A program made the position numbers and the translations under genes. Below, one piece after another: positions 1-7,931 of a DNA stretch of 64,000 nucleotides. The first letter of the stretch is position 1. Every line of letters starts with the position of its first letter. Source of the DNA: Alkalimonas mucilaginosa (GTDB lineage: Bacteria; Pseudomonadota; Gammaproteobacteria; Enterobacterales; Alteromonadaceae); the NCBI RefSeq assembly GCF_036327005.1, contig NZ_JAUGZK010000007.1:62001-126000 (forward strand), in the 5' to 3' direction. The notes under the pieces are model-generated. The model was given only the letters and a program-made list of their open reading frames with translations. It was not told where the DNA came from and ran no database searches.

Positions 1-383
1 GCTACATTCTATTTGGGCAAAAGGCGGGCAATTTAGCGCCTGGTGGTGCCACTGTTGCGTTGGGGATGACCATTGCTGCATTGTATCTGTTTCCTATCGG
101 ACTGGTGACTGCGGGCAGTGATTTATTCCAATGGCAGATCTTGCCGCTGGCACTTTTGGTGGCCGTGATGTCCAGTGCTTTGCCTTATTCCCTGGAAATG
201 GTGGCATTAAAGCGTTTACCAGCTAAAAACTTCAGTGTCTTGATGAGTGTGGAGCCAGCAGTTGCGGCGCTGGCGGGACTCTTACTACTGGCTGAGTTTC
301 TCAGCCTTTGGCAATGGCTGGCGATTGCCATGGTCATTACGGCATCTCTTGGTAGCAGTTTGACGAAGCCGAACAAAGTTTGA
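1..383 (+). CDS. rhtA: Threonine/homoserine exporter RhtA-like, EamA family (3' part)
   Basis: The gene enters from the left edge; the reading frame starts at base 3 and gives 126 residues to the stop. The visible part is the C-terminal half of an EamA/DMT inner-membrane transporter with about four hydrophobic segments. The segments YILFGQKAG, ALPYSLEMVALKRLP and SVLMSVEPAVAAL closely follow my memory of E. coli RhtA, which exports threonine and homoserine. It ends shortly after the last membrane segment with a polar tail, as the family does. A TTG at 60 is in frame but is only an internal codon. Another EamA-family exporter of amino acids or metabolites is the main alternative because the N-terminal half is missing. 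Confidence 0.8.
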   Translation, partial: YILFGQKAGNLAPGGATVALGMTIAALYLFPIGLVTAGSDLFQWQILPLALLVAVMSSALPYSLEMVALKRLPAKNFSVLMSVEPAVAALAGLLLLAEFLSLWQWLAIAMVITASLGSSLTKPNKV

Positions 384-450
384 TCTGTATCGGGAAAATT
401 GTTTTGGAATTGACTAAGCTAGCACTAAGTCTGAACGAGGAGACCAGAGC

Positions 451-876
451 ATGACTGCAAAAACGGTAGCGGAGTTGATGACCGCGAATCCTTTATTTGT
501 GCGCCGTGAGCAAAGCCTGAAAGATGCGCATGATCTAATGCGGAACAAGAATATCCGGCATATTCCTGTGCTGGATGAACAAGATAAATTGGTTGGGGTG
601 CTGACCCAAAAAAAGATGATTGCGACGGTGATGGGGCTGCTGGCTAAATACGGCACCAGTGCGCTGGAGCGTAAAGAAAAGCAGCAAATCATTGGTGAGC
701 TCATGGATACAGATTTTGCTACAGTGCAACCAGAACAGGCACTGGCAGAGGTCATCAGTTATTTTTTAAAAAATAAACACGGCTGCCTGCCAGTGGTGGA
801 TGCGGACGACCAGCTACTTGGTATACTCACGTCTTCAGATTTTGTCCGTTTGGCGGGGCAATTGCTCGGTGATTAG
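451..876 (+). CDS. Tandem CBS-domain protein
   Basis: This 141-residue cytoplasmic protein consists almost only of two CBS motifs, at about residues 5-56 and 78-139. They share the pattern ELM-x-(A/T)-(N/D), then H(I/G)xxPV(L/V)D, then LxG(V/I)LT. Two CBS motifs form a Bateman module, which in this family binds adenosine nucleotides such as AMP, ATP or SAM and acts as an energy or ligand sensor. No enzyme or channel domain is attached, so any partner must be a separate protein. The ATG is well placed behind GAGGAG at about 436-441. The preceding gene ends 67 bases upstream, so it may be its own unit. The specific ligand cannot be read from the sequence. Confidence 0.85.
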   Translation: MTAKTVAELMTANPLFVRREQSLKDAHDLMRNKNIRHIPVLDEQDKLVGVLTQKKMIATVMGLLAKYGTSALERKEKQQIIGELMDTDFATVQPEQALAEVISYFLKNKHGCLPVVDADDQLLGILTSSDFVRLAGQLLGD

Positions 877-909
877 AGTACTAAAAACACATTTTCCAGA
901 TTAAATGAC

Positions 910-937
910 TTGTTTTTATTTTTAGATTGGCTATTAT
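910..937 (+). promoter_or_regulatory. Candidate sigma70 promoter for the PEP-CTERM-like gene
   Basis: TTGTTT (910-915) and TATTAT (932-937) are separated by 16 bases, matching the consensus at 4 and 5 of 6 positions. Transcription would start near 944, just before the palindrome at 952-965. Confidence 0.45.
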
Positions 938-951
938 TTGCGCACTTTGCG

Positions 952-965
952 TGACAACGTTGTCA
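952..965 (+). promoter_or_regulatory. Perfect palindrome, LacI-family type operator
   Basis: TGACAACGTTGTCA is a perfect 14-base palindrome with a central CG. It fits the general LacI-family operator pattern TGnnAnCGnTnnCA at every fixed position. It lies a few bases downstream of the predicted start site and upstream of the ribosome binding site (AAAGGAG, about 976-982), a usual place for repression. No LacI-family gene is in the window, so the regulator would be encoded elsewhere. Confidence 0.5.
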
Positions 966-991
966 TTGCGCAGCAAAAGGAGTTCTTACCA

Positions 992-1843
992 ATGCGTCTG
1001 ATACAAGGATTGTTTGCAGTTTTCTGTTTAACTACATCGTCGCTGTCTGTTGCCAGCGTGTTTGATGTTGGCTCGCTGGCTGAGTTTGCGCTCTTTGCCG
1101 GAGCCAATGGCCAGAGTTCCCAGGCAGGCTACCTTGGTTTTGGCTCGGAAAGTGATGTGCATGGAAATGTGGCAGCACGAAACCCAGAGTTTGGTGCAGG
1201 AAGTCATATTCATGGGTATGCAGCAGGTGTTCAGGCCGGGGTCGGTGAGGGCGTAAGGTTAGATGGTGGTTGGCAGCAATGGCAAGAACATCACTTTAGC
1301 CTGCTGAATCAGCAATTGTTGCACTTGTCCCAACAGTTGCAGTCGTTGGGAGGACAGCAGACAAGTCTTCAGGCGCTCCATGGATACCAGGGAGTTGGTG
1401 GTTTAAATGTGTTTCAGTTAACCCCGGTGCAAATGGCGCATCAAAGGGTAGAGATCTATGGTAACGCCGATGATATTTTTGTTTTTAATATTGCCGACTT
1501 TTTTCTGATGGATGGCGGCGGTATTCTGCTGCATGGCATCAACCCCAATCAGGTGTTTTTTAATTTCCATCAATACAATACGGCAACTGAATACAGCCAT
1601 CTGGCGGCTGCCAATATCGGTACCAGTTCCATTCAGGGCAACTGGCTGGCACCTAACATGATGTTCCAGATTGGTGATGGGGCTACTCTGGACTCAACCC
1701 GAGTCTGGGCTGGCGCTATGCAGCTAAATATACAAACTTTTACTCCTCCTGCGACAGAGCAACCGACTCCAGTTCCAGTGCCAGCGACTTTGATGTTGAT
1801 GCTGTTTGGACTTCCTGCTGTACTGTGGCGTCTCAAGCGTTAA
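992..1843 (+). CDS. Secreted choice-of-anchor A family protein with PEP-CTERM-like tail
   Basis: The ATG at 992 is chosen over an in-frame start at 938 because it has AAAGGAG upstream and begins a clean signal peptide (MRLIQGLFAVFCLTTSSLS, then VASVF). The mature protein resembles the choice-of-anchor A domain (TIGR04215): glycine-rich strands, a middle helical part rich in Gln and Leu, a segment with VFNIADFFLMDGG, and a late Asn/Phe-rich strand. The last 24 or so residues are a sorting signal: VPVPAT, a hydrophobic stretch of about 14 residues, then WRLKR. This is a PEP-CTERM variant in which the Glu of the usual VPEPAT is Val. Such proteins are normally cut and anchored by an exosortase and often belong to exopolysaccharide or biofilm systems. 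No exosortase gene is in the window. Total length is 283 residues. Confidence 0.75.
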   Translation: MRLIQGLFAVFCLTTSSLSVASVFDVGSLAEFALFAGANGQSSQAGYLGFGSESDVHGNVAARNPEFGAGSHIHGYAAGVQAGVGEGVRLDGGWQQWQEHHFSLLNQQLLHLSQQLQSLGGQQTSLQALHGYQGVGGLNVFQLTPVQMAHQRVEIYGNADDIFVFNIADFFLMDGGGILLHGINPNQVFFNFHQYNTATEYSHLAAANIGTSSIQGNWLAPNMMFQIGDGATLDSTRVWAGAMQLNIQTFTPPATEQPTPVPVPATLMLMLFGLPAVLWRLKR

Positions 1844-1911
1844 ATTTTGGTGTTGAGCTTCGTTTTTGAAGGTGACCAGCGCAGGCCACCTTGTAATGAT
1901 GGTTACAGGAT

Positions 1912-3600
1912 TTAATCATACCAACTGGTTAGGCTGTGCTGTTTTTTGGCGGCATACATGGCAGCATCAGCCTGGCGTAACAACTCATCGCTACTGCTTT
2001 CTCCCATAAACAATACCAAACCGATGCTGCAGCTGCACTGGTGCATGCTGCCGCCAGGTAAAGGGTAAGGGTGCAGCAACCGTTGTTGGATTTTGCTGGC
2101 CAGTGCCTCCAGTTGCTGACGGGCTTTGTGTTTATCAGTATCCATATCGCGCAGCAGAACCACAAACTCATCACCGCCAAAGCGTGCTACGGTGTCGGCA
2201 CTGCGGACGCTTAGCTGCAAGCGGCTGGCGACTTCGATAAGCAAGGTATCACCGGTTTTATGGCCATAAAGATCATTGACCGGTTTAAAGTTGTCCAAAT
2301 CAATAAACATCAGGCCGGCAAATTTCTGGCTACGCTGGCTGGCTGCTATCACCTGCAACAGATGCTCTTCCAGCAAACGCCGGTTAGCCAGTTTTGTCAG
2401 GCTGTCGTAGAACGCCAGTTGGCGAATTTGCTGACTGCTAAGGCTGCGGCTAATGGCAAGTTCGGCCAACTTGCTGTAGCTGTCGATTTTTTGAAGCAAG
2501 GCTTCGGATGGCTCTGAGGGTTGCTGGTAATAGATGGCAAAAGTACCGAGCACTTTGCCCTCCGGGTTCAGCACGGGTTGCGACCAGCAAGCCTGAACGC
2601 CGGCCAGCTCCGCCAAAGCCAGGTAGGATTGCCAGTAGGGATGCTGCTGAATATGGCTGACTATCACCGTTTTTCTGGTAAAGGCAGCAGTGCCGCAAGA
2701 GCCGACCCCTTCCCCGATACGAACCCCATCAAGTGCCCGATTGTAAGCTTCGGGCAGCGAGGGGGCGGCGCCATGGCGCAGGGTCTGGCCATCGTTATCA
2801 AGCAACAAGATGGAACAAATCGCGCCTGGGTGCAGTGCTTCGACTTGCTGCACCAGATGCAGCAGCACAGTGGTAAGTGGGGCTCCCTCACTTATTTGCT
2901 GCAAGATGGCGTTCTGCATTTGCAGCTCCTGGGTTCGGGCAGTCACCAGTTGCTCGGTTTGCTGCAGACTTTGCTGGTAGCGGCTATTAAGCAAACTAAG
3001 CTGACTGATTTGCAGGGCCAGGGCCGAGAGCATATTGAGCAGGGCGGGCAGTTTGGCTTCATCCAGAATCGGCACTTCGTCAATGGCAGCTAAATATTCC
3101 GTGACATCAAAGCCGGCTTGCTCAGCTTGCTTGGTAAAGTAGGCGATATCAGGCTCGGTGGTAAAAAACTGACCGATAAAGAGGTTGGCGATATGGCGGT
3201 CTTCGAGCAAGATTGGGGTGGCGCAGTCAATCAGTCCATTACGGCAGCGGTACACCGAATAGTTTTTACCTTGCTCCAACTGCAACGCAAGATCCCGGTC
3301 ACTTTCCAGGCAGCGGTTTAAGGTGGTGGGGGACTGGCGATGAAAGTGAGCACAGGCCTGTTGCCAGCGTGATGATGCCAATACCTTGCCTTGCAGGTCT
3401 ATGAGTGCAATGGGAATGCCCATTACCTGCAAAAAATTATCGAACAGACTATTTAATTGGGAAAAGTCGATGGCGGCTACCAATTCTTCGGCAACCGTTT
3501 CATCGGGTGCAGCCAAAGCCTGATTCCAGTCGCTGTCTATTGGGTCTAGCATCTGGATCAGGTTGGCCTCACGGTGCAGGTGGGATTGTTTTTTTGTCAT
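1912..3600 (-). CDS. Diguanylate cyclase with PocR and GAF sensor domains
   Basis: This 562-residue protein has three domains. Residues about 45-205 look like a PocR ligand-binding domain, with several cysteines in the C-x7-C-like spacing typical of it and the segment GKVLASSRWQQAC. Residues about 225-385 form a GAF domain. Residues about 395-558 form a GGDEF domain. The active-site motif RFGGDEF is intact, and the inhibitory site RxxD (RSAD) sits exactly five residues before it, so product inhibition by c-di-GMP is likely. No membrane segments and no EAL domain are seen, so it should make c-di-GMP in the cytoplasm in response to a small molecule. It lies just downstream of hisI on the same strand, about 114 bases away, and is probably a separate unit. 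Confidence 0.9.
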   Translation of the reverse strand: MTKKQSHLHREANLIQMLDPIDSDWNQALAAPDETVAEELVAAIDFSQLNSLFDNFLQVMGIPIALIDLQGKVLASSRWQQACAHFHRQSPTTLNRCLESDRDLALQLEQGKNYSVYRCRNGLIDCATPILLEDRHIANLFIGQFFTTEPDIAYFTKQAEQAGFDVTEYLAAIDEVPILDEAKLPALLNMLSALALQISQLSLLNSRYQQSLQQTEQLVTARTQELQMQNAILQQISEGAPLTTVLLHLVQQVEALHPGAICSILLLDNDGQTLRHGAAPSLPEAYNRALDGVRIGEGVGSCGTAAFTRKTVIVSHIQQHPYWQSYLALAELAGVQACWSQPVLNPEGKVLGTFAIYYQQPSEPSEALLQKIDSYSKLAELAISRSLSSQQIRQLAFYDSLTKLANRRLLEEHLLQVIAASQRSQKFAGLMFIDLDNFKPVNDLYGHKTGDTLLIEVASRLQLSVRSADTVARFGGDEFVVLLRDMDTDKHKARQQLEALASKIQQRLLHPYPLPGGSMHQCSCSIGLVLFMGESSSDELLRQADAAMYAAKKQHSLTSWYD

Positions 3601-3714
3601 GACTTGTAAATTCTAGCCCAAGCTGAGCGCAAGGGAGCGATGCAAGCATTTTTACAGTGCGGCCTTTTGCGTGTAACTGTATGCCTTGCTTGCCAGTTAA
3701 GCAGTGTTATTTGC

Positions 3715-4329
3715 TCAGCGATGACGCTCTTTTAACACTGTCAGGACATCGTTTAACTCAAGCTGCTGACTTTGCAGCAACACCAGCAAATGAAACAGTA
3801 AATCGGCGGCTTCATTTTTCAGCTCTTCCCGATCGCCGGCCATGGCCGCCAGGGTGGATTCGACGCCTTCTTCACCGACCTTCTGGGCGATGCGTTTCAC
3901 GCCCTTGGCAAAGAGGCTGGCGGTGTAGCTGCTGGCAGGGTCGGCCTCTTTGCGGCTTTGAATCACCTGCTCCAAATCGTACAAAAAGCTCAGCGCCGGG
4001 CTGTTGCTTTGGTTGTCGTGCCAGCAGGTTTCGGTGCCAACATGGCAGGTCGGGCCCTTGGGCATCGCCAGCACCAGGATGCTGTCAGCATCGCAGTCGC
4101 TGCTGATGGCAACCAAGTCCAGGGTGTGGCCTGAGCTTTCGCCCTTGGTCCAGAGCCGTTGTTTGCTGCGGCTAAAGAAAGTAACTTTTTCGCTACTCAG
4201 GGTGTGGCTGAGCGCTTGCTGATTCATATAGCCCTGCATCAGCACTTTGCCGGAGATGGCGTGCTGAACAATGGCTGGCAGCAGGCCGGTGTCGGGCCAT
4301 TTGAGTTGGCTGATGGTGTCTTTATTCAT
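3715..4329 (-). CDS. hisI: Bifunctional phosphoribosyl-AMP cyclohydrolase / phosphoribosyl-ATP pyrophosphatase
   Basis: HisI (HisIE) carries out steps 2 and 3 of histidine synthesis. The N-terminal half is the cyclohydrolase, with the metal-binding segment CDADSILVLAMPKGPTCH and a further Cys in GTETCW. The C-terminal half, from about residue 115, is the pyrophosphatase (SYTASLFAKGVKRIAQKVGEE). The length of 204 residues is normal for the fused enterobacterial-type enzyme. It is the last his gene. Unusually, it is separated from hisF by 434 bases of palindromic repeats (4330-4763), whereas hisF and hisI usually touch or overlap. Its expression may therefore depend on read-through of strongly folded RNA, or on a promoter inside the repeats. 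Confidence 0.97.
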   Translation of the reverse strand: MNKDTISQLKWPDTGLLPAIVQHAISGKVLMQGYMNQQALSHTLSSEKVTFFSRSKQRLWTKGESSGHTLDLVAISSDCDADSILVLAMPKGPTCHVGTETCWHDNQSNSPALSFLYDLEQVIQSRKEADPASSYTASLFAKGVKRIAQKVGEEGVESTLAAMAGDREELKNEAADLLFHLLVLLQSQQLELNDVLTVLKERHR

Positions 4330-4393
4330 GGTCGTTTCTCAAGTTTGTTTCATTTAGTTTATGGTTTCATTGGTTACACACCAAACTTTGCAA

Positions 4394-4498
4394 GCAACAG
4401 GAGCGGGCTGCTAAGCGGAGCTTCTTTGGCATGGATGCCAAAGCAGAGCCTACAGGGATGTATTTACGGCGTCTCCGTGTGCAGTCTGCTCTTGTTGC
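4394..4498. repeat. Palindromic repeat unit A, copy 1 (105 bp)
   Basis: The unit begins GCAACAGGAGCGGGCTGC and ends GCAGTCTGCTCTTGTTGC, which pair at 15 of 18 positions. Inside is a perfect 8-base hairpin, TTTGGCAT-GG-ATGCCAAA, and a small hairpin ACGG/CCGT. The whole could fold into a branched hairpin. It is nearly identical to 4648-4752. It contains no transposase gene, so it resembles a MITE or REP-type element. Confidence 0.8.
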
Positions 4499-4503
4499 CA
4501 ACA

Positions 4504-4640
4504 CCGATGCATTCTAACCGGGCTGACCAATGGTGATTTTTTCGGGAAACGCTGTAAACCCATCCCTGGGCGCTCTTGAGACGCCGTCCGAGCGTCTCAG
4601 GTTCCCGGAAAAACACCATCTGGTCATCCCTGCATCGCGG
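4504..4640. repeat. Palindromic repeat unit B (about 137 bp)
   Basis: The two ends are imperfect inverted repeats. The left arm has CGATGCA, TGACCA, TGGTG and TTTTTTCGGGAA. The right arm has the complements in reverse order: TTCCCGGAAAAA, CACCA, TGGTCA and TGCATCG. The centre has its own hairpin, GAGACGC-CGTCCGA-GCGTCTC. It is unrelated in sequence to unit A, and its boundaries nearly abut the two A copies. Confidence 0.7.
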
Positions 4641-4647
4641 TCTGCAA

Positions 4648-4752
4648 GCAACAGGAGCAGGCTGCTAAGCGGAGCTTCTTTGGCATGGATGCCAAAGCAG
4701 AGCCTACAGGGATGTATTCACGGCGTCTCCGTGTGCAGTCTGCTCTTGTTGC
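4648..4752. repeat. Palindromic repeat unit A, copy 2 (105 bp)
   Basis: Same length and orientation as 4394-4498, with only about two or three substitutions (for example GAGCAGG for GAGCGGG, and TATTCACGG for TATTTACGG). The match extends a few bases upstream (GCAA). High identity between the copies suggests recent spread or gene conversion. Confidence 0.8.
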
Positions 4753-4763
4753 TTTAATAAATA

Positions 4764-5537
4764 TCAAGGCCGAATCGACACCCCAGCCGCAATCAGCTGC
4801 GCTTTTAAGTCGGCAATCTCAATCACCGCTTTGTGAAACACACTGGCTGCCAGAGCGCCATCGACATCGGCTTGCTGGAACACCTCGGCAAAGTGCTCAA
4901 TTGCCCCGGCGCCGCCACTGGCAATCAAAGGCACCTGACACAAAGCGCGAATGGCCGAGAGCTGGGCAATATCATAGCCTTTACGTACCCCATCCTGATT
5001 CATGCAGTTCAGCACAATTTCACCGGCACCCAGTTGCTGCACCTCTTGCACCCAGTCGCGGGTCAGCCAGCGGGTTTTTTGGGTGCGGCTCTCATCGCCG
5101 GTGAACTGGTACACCTGATACTGGCCACTGGCGACATCAAAGAAACTGTCGATGCCGACCACCACGCACTGCTGACCAAAGGTATCGTGCAGCTCGCGCA
5201 CCAGCTCTGGCCTAAGCAGGGCAGGGCTATTGACCGAAATTTTATCGGCACCCATTTCCAGTATGCGACCGGCATCTTCGACGCTTTTGATGCCACCAGC
5301 GACGCAAAACGGAATATCAATCACTTCAGCGATGCGCTGCACCCAGCTTTTATCGACCACCCGGCCATCGCTCGAAGCGGTGATGTCGTAAAACACCAGT
5401 TCATCGGCACCGGCTTTGGCGTAGCGCTCTGCCAAAGGCACGATATCGCCGACAATTTCGTGGTTGCGAAATTGCACCCCTTTGACGACTTTACCATCCC
5501 GCACATCCAGGCAGGGAATTATCCGTTTTGCCAGCAT
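4764..5537 (-). CDS. hisF: Imidazole glycerol phosphate synthase, cyclase subunit
   Basis: HisF is the (beta/alpha)8-barrel that joins ammonia from HisH to PRFAR, giving IGP and AICAR. The start is set at 5537 because the protein then begins MLAKRIIPCLDVRDGKVVKG, the invariant HisF start. The longer open frame upstream is just the end of hisA in another frame. The catalytic aspartates are visible in CLDVRDG and in GIDSFF. Its length is 257 residues, usual for the family. It overlaps the end of hisA by 19 bases, so translation is probably coupled. Downstream lies the repeat-filled gap before hisI. Confidence 0.97.
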   Translation of the reverse strand: MLAKRIIPCLDVRDGKVVKGVQFRNHEIVGDIVPLAERYAKAGADELVFYDITASSDGRVVDKSWVQRIAEVIDIPFCVAGGIKSVEDAGRILEMGADKISVNSPALLRPELVRELHDTFGQQCVVVGIDSFFDVASGQYQVYQFTGDESRTQKTRWLTRDWVQEVQQLGAGEIVLNCMNQDGVRKGYDIAQLSAIRALCQVPLIASGGAGAIEHFAEVFQQADVDGALAASVFHKAVIEIADLKAQLIAAGVSIRP

Positions 5538-6256
5538 GCTATGGCCTCCTCCAAGGTAAACTTGCCTTCCAGTAAGGAGCGGCCCAGGATCACACCGGCT
5601 ACACCGGTGCCACGCAGGGCGCGGATATCGTCCAGACAGCCAATGCCGCCGGACGCTTGCCAGGCAATCTGTGGGTAGGCTTTGGTGAGCTCCTGATACA
5701 AAGCGACATTGGAGCCGCTTAAGGTGCCATCTTTGCTGATATCGGTGCAAAGCACATGCCTGGCGCCGGCGGCAATAAAGCCATCCAGCACCTGCTCTAA
5801 GGTCACATTGGAGGCTTCAATCCAGCCATGGCTGGGCAGGGTTTTCTCGCCTTCAGCGTTAATGGCCACATCCAAGGCCAGCACAATGCGTTCGCCACCG
5901 TATTCTTTGAGCCAACTTTGCACCAGTTCGGGCTGTCGAATGGCCAGGCTGCCAATCACTACCCGGCTGGCGCCAGCCGCTAACAGCTCTTGCACATCCT
6001 GCTCTGAGCGTACACCACCGCCGACCTGGATGTTAAGCGGGGCCTTGGTCATCAGCTCGGTCAGCAAGGCCAACTGGCGTTTGCTGGCATCTTTGGCGCC
6101 GGATAAATCCACCACATGCAACATGGGTGAGCCGGCAGCAGCGTATTGATCGCGCAGCGCCAGCGGGCTGAAACTGTATTCGGTGGTTTGGTCGTACGAG
6201 CCCTGATACAGCCGGACTATTTGGCCGTCGATTAAATCAATGGCAGGAATAATCAT
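5519..6256 (-). CDS. hisA: ProFAR isomerase (phosphoribosyl-formimino-AICAR-phosphate isomerase)
   Basis: HisA catalyses the Amadori rearrangement that precedes IGP synthesis. The chosen ATG at 6256 gives the usual start MIIPAIDLIDGQIVRLYQG; the open frame extends 42 codons further up but only into hisH. The barrel motifs are all present, including VGGGVRSEQDV, the second catalytic Asp in CTDISKDG, and the C-terminal phosphate site SGGIG and GVAGVILGRSLLEG. The length is 245 residues. Its ATG overlaps the TGA of hisH by four bases (ATGA), and its 3' end overlaps hisF, the compact packing typical of the his operon. Confidence 0.97.
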   Translation of the reverse strand: MIIPAIDLIDGQIVRLYQGSYDQTTEYSFSPLALRDQYAAAGSPMLHVVDLSGAKDASKRQLALLTELMTKAPLNIQVGGGVRSEQDVQELLAAGASRVVIGSLAIRQPELVQSWLKEYGGERIVLALDVAINAEGEKTLPSHGWIEASNVTLEQVLDGFIAAGARHVLCTDISKDGTLSGSNVALYQELTKAYPQIAWQASGGIGCLDDIRALRGTGVAGVILGRSLLEGKFTLEEAIACWQNG

Positions 6257-6861
6257 GGTTGCCACTCCAGAAAGTTTTGCAGTAAACGGGCACCGGTTTT
6301 GCCGGAGCGCTCCGGGTGAAATTGGGCACCGGCCACATTGCCTTTGCCAATCACCGCTGAAAAATCGTTGCCGTAATCGCACAGCGCTAAGCTGTAGCGG
6401 TTGGGAGCCACTCCAAAGCTGTGCACAAAATAGAGGTAATCCTGGGGATCAAAACCAGCCATCAGCGGGTGATCGCTGATGCTGTGCAGGGTGTTCCAGC
6501 CCATATGCGGCAGGCGCAGGCCATTGGCCTGCAGCGGCAGCACTTCACCCGGGATCAAATTCAGACAGGGCACATCGCCCTCCATGCTGTGGGCGGTCAG
6601 CAGCTGCATGCCAAGGCAAATACCCAGCAGCGGTTGCTGCACATTTTTCTGTACCGCTTGCAGACATTCAATCAGTTCACGCTGTTGCAGGTTCTGCATG
6701 GCCTGACGGGCACTGCCAACGCCCGGCAGCACAATGCGGTTGGCGGCTTTGATAGCGCGCGGATCCTTGCTGATGGTGGCGTCTGCGCCCAGCCGTTTAA
6801 AAGCAAAATACACCGAGCTGATGTTGGCGCAGCCGGTATCCACAATAACCAAACCGCTCAT
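6253..6861 (-). CDS. hisH: Imidazole glycerol phosphate synthase, glutaminase subunit
   Basis: HisH is the class I glutamine amidotransferase that supplies ammonia to HisF. The nucleophile Cys is in LLGICLGMQLL, the His of the triad in GAQFHPERSG, and the oxyanion-region glycines in LPGVGSARQAM. The length of 202 residues is standard. The start codon overlaps the stop of hisB by one base and its stop overlaps hisA by four bases, so the three genes are translationally linked. Confidence 0.97.
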   Translation of the reverse strand: MSGLVIVDTGCANISSVYFAFKRLGADATISKDPRAIKAANRIVLPGVGSARQAMQNLQQRELIECLQAVQKNVQQPLLGICLGMQLLTAHSMEGDVPCLNLIPGEVLPLQANGLRLPHMGWNTLHSISDHPLMAGFDPQDYLYFVHSFGVAPNRYSLALCDYGNDFSAVIGKGNVAGAQFHPERSGKTGARLLQNFLEWQP

Positions 6862-7931
6862 TACAGCACCCCTTTGGAGCTTGGCAGGGCTTCGCCACTG
6901 ACAGCAATGGCCTGGCGCAGGGCCCGGCCAAAGGCTTTAAACAAGCCTTCCACCTGATGGTGTTTGTTGCCTTCGGTGATGCTCAAGTGCAGCGTCATCA
7001 GCATGGCATCGCTCAGTGAGCGGAAAAAGTGCGGCACCATTTCCAGATTCAGGCCACCGACCAGACCATCGCCCAGCTCGGCGTTGAATTTAAACAAAGG
7101 GCGGCCGGATAAATCCATCACACATTCGGCGCGGCACTCGTCCATCGGCAGCACAAAGCCAAAACGGTTGATGCCGCGTTTGTTGCCAAGGGCTTTTTTC
7201 AGCGCCTGACCCAGTGCCAGCGCCGTATCTTCCACGCTGTGGTGATCGTCGATGTGCAGATCGCCTTTTACCGTGACCTGCAACGAGAAGTTGCCGTGGG
7301 TGGCAATTTGCTCCAGCATGTGATCGAAAAAGCCAATGCCGGTATCAAACTTATTGTTGCCGGGCTGCTCCAGGTCCACCGCCACCCGGATATCGGTTTC
7401 GCGGGTGGTACGAACCACTTCGGCGCTTCGGCCCCGGCTTAAAATACGCCGGGTGATTTCGGCCCAACCCAGGCTGTCACGCTGGTATTGGAATGACGGC
7501 AGCCCCATGTTTTCTGCCAGCTGCACATCGGTCTGACGATCGCCAATCACATAGGAGTTGGTAAAATCGATTTTGCCTTGCTGCAGATAGTCTTTAACTA
7601 AGCCCAGTTTGGGTTTGCGGCAACTGCAGTTGTCGTGCTCAAAGTGCGGGCAAATCAGCACATCGTCAAACTGAATGCCCTGCGAAGTCAGCAGCTGCAT
7701 CATCTTGTCGTGCGGCGCATCAAAGGTCGGGCGCGGGAAGCTGTCGGTCCCCAGGCCATCCTGATTGGTCACCATCACCAGCCGGTAACCGGCGGCCTGC
7801 AATTTCAGCAAGGCCGGCACCAGGCCGGGTTCGTACACCAGCTTTTCCAGGCTGTCTAACTGTTTATCGATGGCGGGCTCTTCCACCATGGTGCCGTCAC
7901 GGTCAATAAAAAGGATCGGTTGGCCACTCAT
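6861..7931 (-). CDS. hisB: Bifunctional histidinol-phosphatase / imidazoleglycerol-phosphate dehydratase
   Basis: The N-terminal half (about 1-165) is a HAD-type phosphatase with the nucleophile motif DRDGTM and a zinc loop (CPHFEHDNCSCRKPK). The C-terminal half is IGP dehydratase, with the paired manganese motifs GFFDHMLEQI, DDHHSVEDTA and, later, EGNKHHQVEG. The fused 356-residue form is found in Enterobacteria and their relatives, while many bacteria have two separate enzymes. It overlaps hisC by four bases. Confidence 0.97.
   Translation of the reverse strand: MSGQPILFIDRDGTMVEEPAIDKQLDSLEKLVYEPGLVPALLKLQAAGYRLVMVTNQDGLGTDSFPRPTFDAPHDKMMQLLTSQGIQFDDVLICPHFEHDNCSCRKPKLGLVKDYLQQGKIDFTNSYVIGDRQTDVQLAENMGLPSFQYQRDSLGWAEITRRILSRGRSAEVVRTTRETDIRVAVDLEQPGNNKFDTGIGFFDHMLEQIATHGNFSLQVTVKGDLHIDDHHSVEDTALALGQALKKALGNKRGINRFGFVLPMDECRAECVMDLSGRPLFKFNAELGDGLVGGLNLEMVPHFFRSLSDAMLMTLHLSITEGNKHHQVEGLFKAFGRALRQAIAVSGEALPSSKGVL

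Larger units (their letters stand above)
4330..4763. other. Gene-free spacer between hisF and hisI, filled with palindromic repeats
   Basis: This stretch interrupts the his operon. It holds two direct copies of a 105-base palindromic unit (A) flanking a different palindromic unit of about 137 bases (B), in the order A-B-A, plus about 60 bases next to hisI with nothing recognisable. Open frames run through it, but they only translate the repeats and have no ribosome binding site, so I do not call a gene. Confidence 0.8.

Noticed and set aside
1869..1892. Hairpin AAGGTGACC/GGCCACCTT between the PEP-CTERM-like and GGDEF genes as a terminator
   Set aside because: The stem has a mismatch and no T tract on either strand; the evidence is too weak to call.
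4159..4757. Plus-strand frames of 75-139 aa across hisI and the palindromic repeats
   Set aside because: They lie antisense to hisI or translate the two repeat units, so the same peptide appears twice; no start signals.
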